The notes under the pieces were generated by a model, which did no database searches, had not been told where the DNA came from, and saw nothing but the letters and a program-made list of their open reading frames with translations. Position numbers and translations under genes: made by a program. DNA of 64,000 nucleotides, taken from assembly GCA_033297075.1 (NCBI GenBank), contig MU858159.1:58676-122675 (forward strand), in the 5' to 3' direction. Positions 59,397 through 64,000 of the stretch are shown here, piece by piece; positions within the stretch are counted from its first letter, which is position 1; each line of letters starts with the position of its first letter. The DNA is from Rhypophila decipiens (Eukaryota; Ascomycota; Sordariomycetes; Sordariales; Naviculisporaceae).

Positions 59397-59777
59397 ATGT
59401 GCACATACCACTATCTTCATCACCATCACGTATCTCCGTGCACACGGGATATCGACATGGTGGTGCACTACTCTTTCTGCCCCGATGCGACCATTGACTC
59501 GTCCACTGGCTCTCAAATGCCCTGCGACAATGTTCAATACGACTACACACAAACTGTCGACTATACCGACCCCTGCGCAACGGGCGGCTGCTTGACATCT
59601 CCAGACTGCTCATCCGGAGGATGTCGGCTTGAGCAACTGAACGGAAGATGGAAGTGCTGCAAGTGCGGACGTGGTGGAAACGAGTATCGTTGGTGTTGCC
59701 ATCGCATGCGCAACAGCCCAGATACGTTTTGCTATCATGTTTGCTGCAGCAATTGCAAACCACATCCCATCAAATGA
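59397..59777 (+). CDS. cysteine-rich protein with CCxCG module, 126 aa
   Basis: An intronless frame of 126 residues from ATG 59397, with 17 cysteines (13 percent). There is no signal peptide: it starts MCTYHYLHHHHVSPC and continues VVHYSFCPDATID. Cysteines lie at 2, 15, 28, 43, 60, 65, 71, 76, 87, 88, 90, 100, 101, 112, 116, 117 and 120. Residues 69-120 form a module with C-x4-C-x10-CC-x-C-G-R-G-x-N and a terminal C-x-H-V-CC-x-N-C. The same module, with the same cysteine spacing, recurs in the next gene downstream (residues 185-237 there), so the two are homologous. Absence of a signal peptide and the C-x-H-x-C pattern suggest a metal-binding intracellular protein, which is inference. I do not recognise a characterised family. 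Confidence 0.75.
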   Translation: MCTYHYLHHHHVSPCTRDIDMVVHYSFCPDATIDSSTGSQMPCDNVQYDYTQTVDYTDPCATGGCLTSPDCSSGGCRLEQLNGRWKCCKCGRGGNEYRWCCHRMRNSPDTFCYHVCCSNCKPHPIK

Positions 59778-61488
59778 CAGAGTCCGAAGAGTGGAGGATA
59801 GACAGCAAAAAGGATGAGGAAGTTACCGAGTTGGACATGCCTGAAGTAAGGTGGACGATGGTCCTGTGAGCCTTCAAGTCAAGACTCTATGGTGCGCAGA
59901 GCTGTTCGGATCGGCTCAGGGTCAGATGGGAATCTATATGAGAGTGGTCGTTTGGTCTCGGAGTAGCCTCGTATCCGACAGTAGAGCCGAAGTGTCTTGA
60001 AGCTCTTCACCGACGCCTATTTCATTTTTGCCACCATTGCGAGATCAGCTGAGGAGCCTCCCACCGCTTACGGCGGATATGAGGCACATTCGGTAGGCAG
60101 CACACGTCCTGGGCTTGATCGGTTATGATGATGCCTTTCTTTCTTTTCTTTGCCTTGAGTTGTGGAGGATCTTTCGGCAGTCCTTTCAATGTCTCACATT
60201 TATTGTTTTTAGATTTTGGGTTAGTTACGATCCGCGCAACCAGCTCGTCGGTATTGATGGAAACTCCGGGGCGGTCAGGGGGTTTAGAGCGGACATGGCT
60301 TGTCCGGTATCGGGAGGCGTGAAGCCTCCTTTGATGGTCGTATGCAATTTCTTCTTGGCGACTCTCATTTCTTCACAGGTGTAACGCAGATGGCATATAG
60401 ATCTTGCGTCCCAGCCCTGACGAAAGCGAGTCAGAGGGTTGGGGTGACACAGAAAGTTACTCGCTTGTTCCGTTAACTCGGCTCATCCTTGCTGGACCTC
60501 ACCACTACCAAGATGTGACCAATCAAGGCCCCTCCCATCTCAGCTGGCAAGCCCAATCGAGGGTTGGCTGCGGATAACGGATGACGGATGAAGGACCGAT
60601 GTTGAATCGTTGGAGTGCTCTCGGTGGCTGTCTGAGACCACGGATTGGTTTTGATTCTGCTCGTCACAGCTGGGCAAGATCCGATGCTGCACCTTTGTCA
60701 GACGATTGGTCAAAAAAAGAAGTTCGAAAGCCTTGTTGTCTTTGTCGCTTCTCTCAACAACGAAGCCATTGGTCCCATCTGAGATATTGCGGGCTCAGTC
60801 GAGGTCACTCACCGAGGCGATTTTCGTGGAAAAGCAAAGATGATCAGTAATACCCACGGGATTTGAAACGGTCTGAGCGGTGGAGAACGAGTCCCAGAAC
60901 AAACAAAAATTTCCGGCAACATTCGGGGTTGTTTCCTTCAGGGGACTATGTTTACACAAGGACTAGCTGACTTTGACGTCTTCGTTGCGATGGAGAGCGA
61001 TTCAGTCATATAAAACGATGGCCCAGCAATCTGATCGATGAGCAAGCAAGGACCGAAGGAAGTCCGAGAATCACGAGAGCGATATCCTTTTCCATACCTT
61101 TCCGGAACCCGGTTTGGCTTTCAATGTTAGTAGTGACGTCGATATAGAGACTGCTCGAAGACGTTATTAGCTCGGCTACATTTGTCTTGGGGTCAAATCA
61201 AGGCCCGTCGTGACATTTTCACCACAGTCCCTGTACAAGTATCAAGATCCCGCATCCGAGCCAGATTGGAAAGACGACAGGTCATAAACGCGACCCACAT
61301 TGGACTATCCCCAGGTGAGTGGTTCGCCCCCTTCTTACTCTAGCTTCCTAGATGTCACTTCTTGCCGAGGAGCTCTCGGTCAATGGAAAAAGACTCTCTA
61401 ACAGGCCCAGTCTTGACATTCATCACTTCGCCGCCATCGTGCTGCAGATCGCTGCAAGACGGAAAGCAAGACAGAGTTCTCGATCAGC
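59778..61488. other. intergenic region between the two cysteine-rich genes
   Basis: 1.7 kb with no supported gene; presumably the 3' UTR of the first and promoter plus leader of the second. I saw no repeat of the first gene's upstream sequence here. Confidence 0.45.
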
Positions 61489-62451
61489 ATGTGTTACCAG
61501 GTAGCTTATACGCTCCAATGCGAGCATGTTCTCACCGATATCATCTACTGCAACGATGCCACGTCGGATATCGCTGGTCCGGGAGACGCCAGTCTCGGGA
61601 ATGATTACCATGGGACCGCCGGCAGCCTTTACACCTATCATGGCAGTAGCAACAAGTCCAAGACGAAAGGATACCAGAAGGCGACCAATAGCAACCGCCA
61701 TGGCAGCGGCTCAGGCTCCCACGAGTCCCGATCCAGGCCACCGGTCAAAGGACAAGGTTACAATCACCATTCCAGTTCCAGTCGGCCCTATCCCCATCAC
61801 TCTAGCCATCAAACCTATCATGAATACGATCAGAACTCGCCACGTGTTCCTCTAACCTCGTCCTCAATGGCAATGCTGCCGCCCCCTCTACCCGCGTCGG
61901 CCTCGCCGTCGTCATCATCGGCAGCTGCAGCGGCACACAAGCGCCCTTGCGCCAACCTATCGGTCCAATCCATGCCCTATCCCACGCCTCCTTCATTTGC
62001 GGCCGACCCGACTTCGTTCTATTCGTCGTCCCCGCTCTCGCCCCGCTGCCCCCTGCGCGACTGCCCCTTTGAGCAGAAGCAGCGGTGTTGGAACTGCTGC
62101 TGGTGCGGCAAGGGCTGGAACGTGACTGGCCGCTGCGGCTGCGTCATGCTCATTGAGGGGAACCAGGTCCGGTGCGAGCATATATGCTGCGACCAGTGCG
62201 AGCCTGCTGGTGGTCCTGGGGGAGGAGAAGGAGGGAGTGGTGGTGGTGGTGGAGCCGGGACATTGACTAGTGTCGTTTCGGGAGTGGGAGGAGGACTGCT
62301 TGTTGGCAGCGGAGAAGGCGATCCGGGTAGCGGGTATTATCTGGGTGGTGGTGGAGGTGGAAGCGGGAACAACAGCAACAACAGCCCGGCCGGTTACAAT
62401 GCCCTTGTTTCATCACCATATGGTCACAGCGGTGGTGGCTTGTACTACTAG
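61489..62451 (+). CDS. cysteine-rich protein with CCxCG module and low-complexity arms, 320 aa
   Basis: An intronless frame of 320 residues, homologous to the preceding gene. The N-terminus MCYQVAYTLQCEHVLTDIIY followed by CNDATSD parallels that gene's MC...C...CPDATID. Residues 30-180 are rich in Ser, His, Tyr and Pro and probably disordered. The shared module spans about 185-237: C187-x4-C192-x10-C203 C204-x-C206 G-K-G-x-N, C216-G-C218, then C229-x-H-I-C233 C234-D-Q-C237. The C-terminal 80 residues are Gly/Ser-rich. It has 16 cysteines, no signal peptide and no membrane segment. The long Gly- and Ser-rich arms are absent from its neighbour, so the two share only the ends of the cysteine core. 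Function unknown; a zinc-binding role is inference. I have no family name for it. Confidence 0.75.
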   Translation: MCYQVAYTLQCEHVLTDIIYCNDATSDIAGPGDASLGNDYHGTAGSLYTYHGSSNKSKTKGYQKATNSNRHGSGSGSHESRSRPPVKGQGYNHHSSSSRPYPHHSSHQTYHEYDQNSPRVPLTSSSMAMLPPPLPASASPSSSSAAAAAHKRPCANLSVQSMPYPTPPSFAADPTSFYSSSPLSPRCPLRDCPFEQKQRCWNCCWCGKGWNVTGRCGCVMLIEGNQVRCEHICCDQCEPAGGPGGGEGGSGGGGGAGTLTSVVSGVGGGLLVGSGEGDPGSGYYLGGGGGGSGNNSNNSPAGYNALVSSPYGHSGGGLYY

Positions 62452-63641
62452 GAAACCGGAGTCCAGGATCCGGGGTCGAGGTGGATGTGAACTGTCATAT
62501 CATGTACGTATACGTGGACATGTTGGGGGCCTGTTTTTCGAGCTTCGGGTGATGTGTTGATGCAAGGTTCGGAGGAAACTTTCTCATATGTAAAACTGGG
62601 GCCCCTATAGGGCGAAGGGGGCTGGCTGTGTCGTAGGGGCCGGATGCGTGGCGTGGCGTAGCGTGGGTTTCTGTTTTCTCTGTCTCCTGCGCACAAGGCT
62701 AGCCGCAGAGAGGCATAGCTTCAGAGCTGATGGCAAGGTTTAAAGTTTAGTTAGGTCTGACGAGAAGTAGGAGGCTGATGATGTATACTGTAGGTAGTCT
62801 GTCACATAGATTGTTAATCATGATCACATATGTAAGAGACGCTTGAAGGTGCCGTCCCAGCGATTGAATATTGAATAAATCTCCCGGGCACCAAAACAGA
62901 CCGGTGTGAAGCATGAAGCATGGTTGACACCAGATGGGGAGGGATATAAGATGATGAACATTGACAAAACAGGAAAGTAGGTGAGCAGAGAGCTATACCA
63001 TCAAGTCTAGAAGAAGAGCTGCATAGTATATGCACTGTGAGAGTGACTTTGTGTTCGCGATGCTTGAAATATCGCGCTGCAAAGGAAGCTGATAGGCTGG
63101 AATAGGCTGAAGTGAAAGGCTTTTTATGAATGAATTATGAATTTCTTTTACATGAAGAGGTGATGATTGGACAGTAAAAGAAGAATCAAACTCGGATTTT
63201 TTATTTCAAATCTCTTGGTCATTCGGCGAGGATTTCCGTGTGAGTCTCTGTTGAGGTTTTATATCAAGGTTTTTATGCGAGTTGAGAGTTTTCATTTCTG
63301 GATTAGGGAGGAGATTTCAAGTTTGATTTTCTAATTGGGACAATAGGGGACCTTTTTGTACGAGACGGGACATGGATTGTGCAGCCTAGCCTTGACAGGG
63401 GCCACAGACAGGGCCAAGCGTGCAGGATGATCGTCCCGTTCGATTTATGGGAGAAAGCTAGAGCTCCGACAAAGACGGGTACCCGGTACTAGGTAGACAA
63501 CCTGTTTGTGTAGGAATGGGGGGCGGATCATACAGGTAGGGTCGTATTCGTCCTCCGTGCCCGAGTGTAGTAGGTGACCAAGTTAGTTCTCAACTTCTCA
63601 AGGCTCGTGAACGAGGTTGGTGGCTGGCTGAATAACTGTGA
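62452..63641. other. intergenic region downstream of the cysteine-rich pair
   Basis: 1.2 kb with no supported gene; the first few hundred bases are probably the 3' UTR. Composition is ordinary until about 63640. Confidence 0.5.
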
Positions 63642-63865
63642 ATGAGAGCTTAAATTACAAGGTTTGGAATACATACCGTATACTCTTAACCGATCCAGTT
63701 TTATCCCCCTTATAAGCCTAAACTTGGAGTAGTCTAACTATCTAATTTCTAAGCTAGTTACTCTAGCTAAACTAAACTATATTTATTCTAGTAGATCTAC
63801 TATATTATTAGCTCTTATTAAATATAAATTCTTTTTTTCTTCTTCTTTTATAATACTATAAATAC
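63642..63865. repeat. AT-rich, TpA-rich segment, probably RIP-altered
   Basis: Composition changes sharply to AT-rich with very many TA steps (TCTAACTATCTAA, CTAGTTACTCTAGCTAAAC, TATATTATTAGCTC), as produced by repeat-induced point mutation of transposon copies. No coding frame survives. Confidence 0.55.
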
Positions 63866-64000
63866 TGTAACGATCGTGACATACCACACCACTACGTAAC
63901 ATAGCCCATGTGAGGATCGTATAGAGGAACAACCACCCTATACACCCTCATACGTACTATACATACCATTTACTTGATTGGATCTTCCAATCAAGTCTAG
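63866..64000. mobile_element. possible start of an LTR retrotransposon (cut by window edge)
   Basis: After the AT-rich segment, composition returns to normal at TGTAACGATCGTGACATACC, a TG start of the type used by fungal gypsy-like LTRs. The window ends before any LTR end, primer-binding site or coding region, so this rests on the terminal dinucleotide, the general look of the sequence and the AT-rich neighbour. It could equally be ordinary DNA. Confidence 0.25.

Overview
The window is nuclear DNA of a filamentous ascomycete, most likely a Sordariomycete. The evidence is genes with short spliceosomal introns (GTRNGT donors, CTAAC/CTGAC-type branch sites, YAG acceptors), long pyrimidine-rich leaders, and fungal protein families: cerato-platanin, CFEM, a Zn2Cys6 regulator, AcrB and a fungal RNase T2. 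Fifteen genes have intact reading frames, most rebuilt here by joining exons, and one more is cut by the left edge. No CRISPR, operon, rRNA or convincing tRNA is present.

Layout. 1-6.7 kb is rich in secreted proteins: the 3' end of an MFS sugar transporter (+), a six-cysteine small secreted protein (-), a cerato-platanin (+) and an RNase T2 (+). 11.1-13.3 kb holds a Zn2Cys6 regulator close to the COL-26/BglR group, between 4.4 kb and 3.1 kb of non-coding DNA. 16.4-23.2 kb is compact: a conserved 141-residue protein (+), a mitochondrial-type hotdog thioesterase (-), an LYR protein of the ETFRF1/LYRM5 type (+) with a 13-nt micro-exon, and a long methyltransferase with a disordered N-terminus (-). 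27.8-30.2 kb encodes the CCR4 deadenylase and 34.5-37.4 kb the membrane and coiled-coil protein AcrB. 41.7-42.4 kb encodes a GPI-anchored CFEM protein. 43.5-46.7 kb holds an FHIP-type subunit of the FTS-Hook-FHIP endosome adaptor (-), divergent from a class 3 lipase (+, 48.4-50.5 kb). A DUF89/ARMT1 phosphatase follows at 51.0-52.8 kb. After 6.6 kb without a recognised gene, two cysteine-rich proteins sharing a previously unnamed (to me) module lie in tandem at 59.4-62.5 kb. The right edge runs into AT-rich, TpA-rich DNA and a possible LTR start.

How the genes relate. They are mostly independent housekeeping, trafficking and secreted functions. Three groupings stand out: the secretome-biased left end; the divergent thioesterase/LYR pair, both probably mitochondrial and sharing an 850-bp intergenic region; and the tandem cysteine-rich pair, which is the best candidate for something undescribed. 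Mobile DNA is sparse: one 209-bp TA-flanked MITE-like element at 39.5 kb, one hairpin at 38.6 kb, and the AT-rich right edge.
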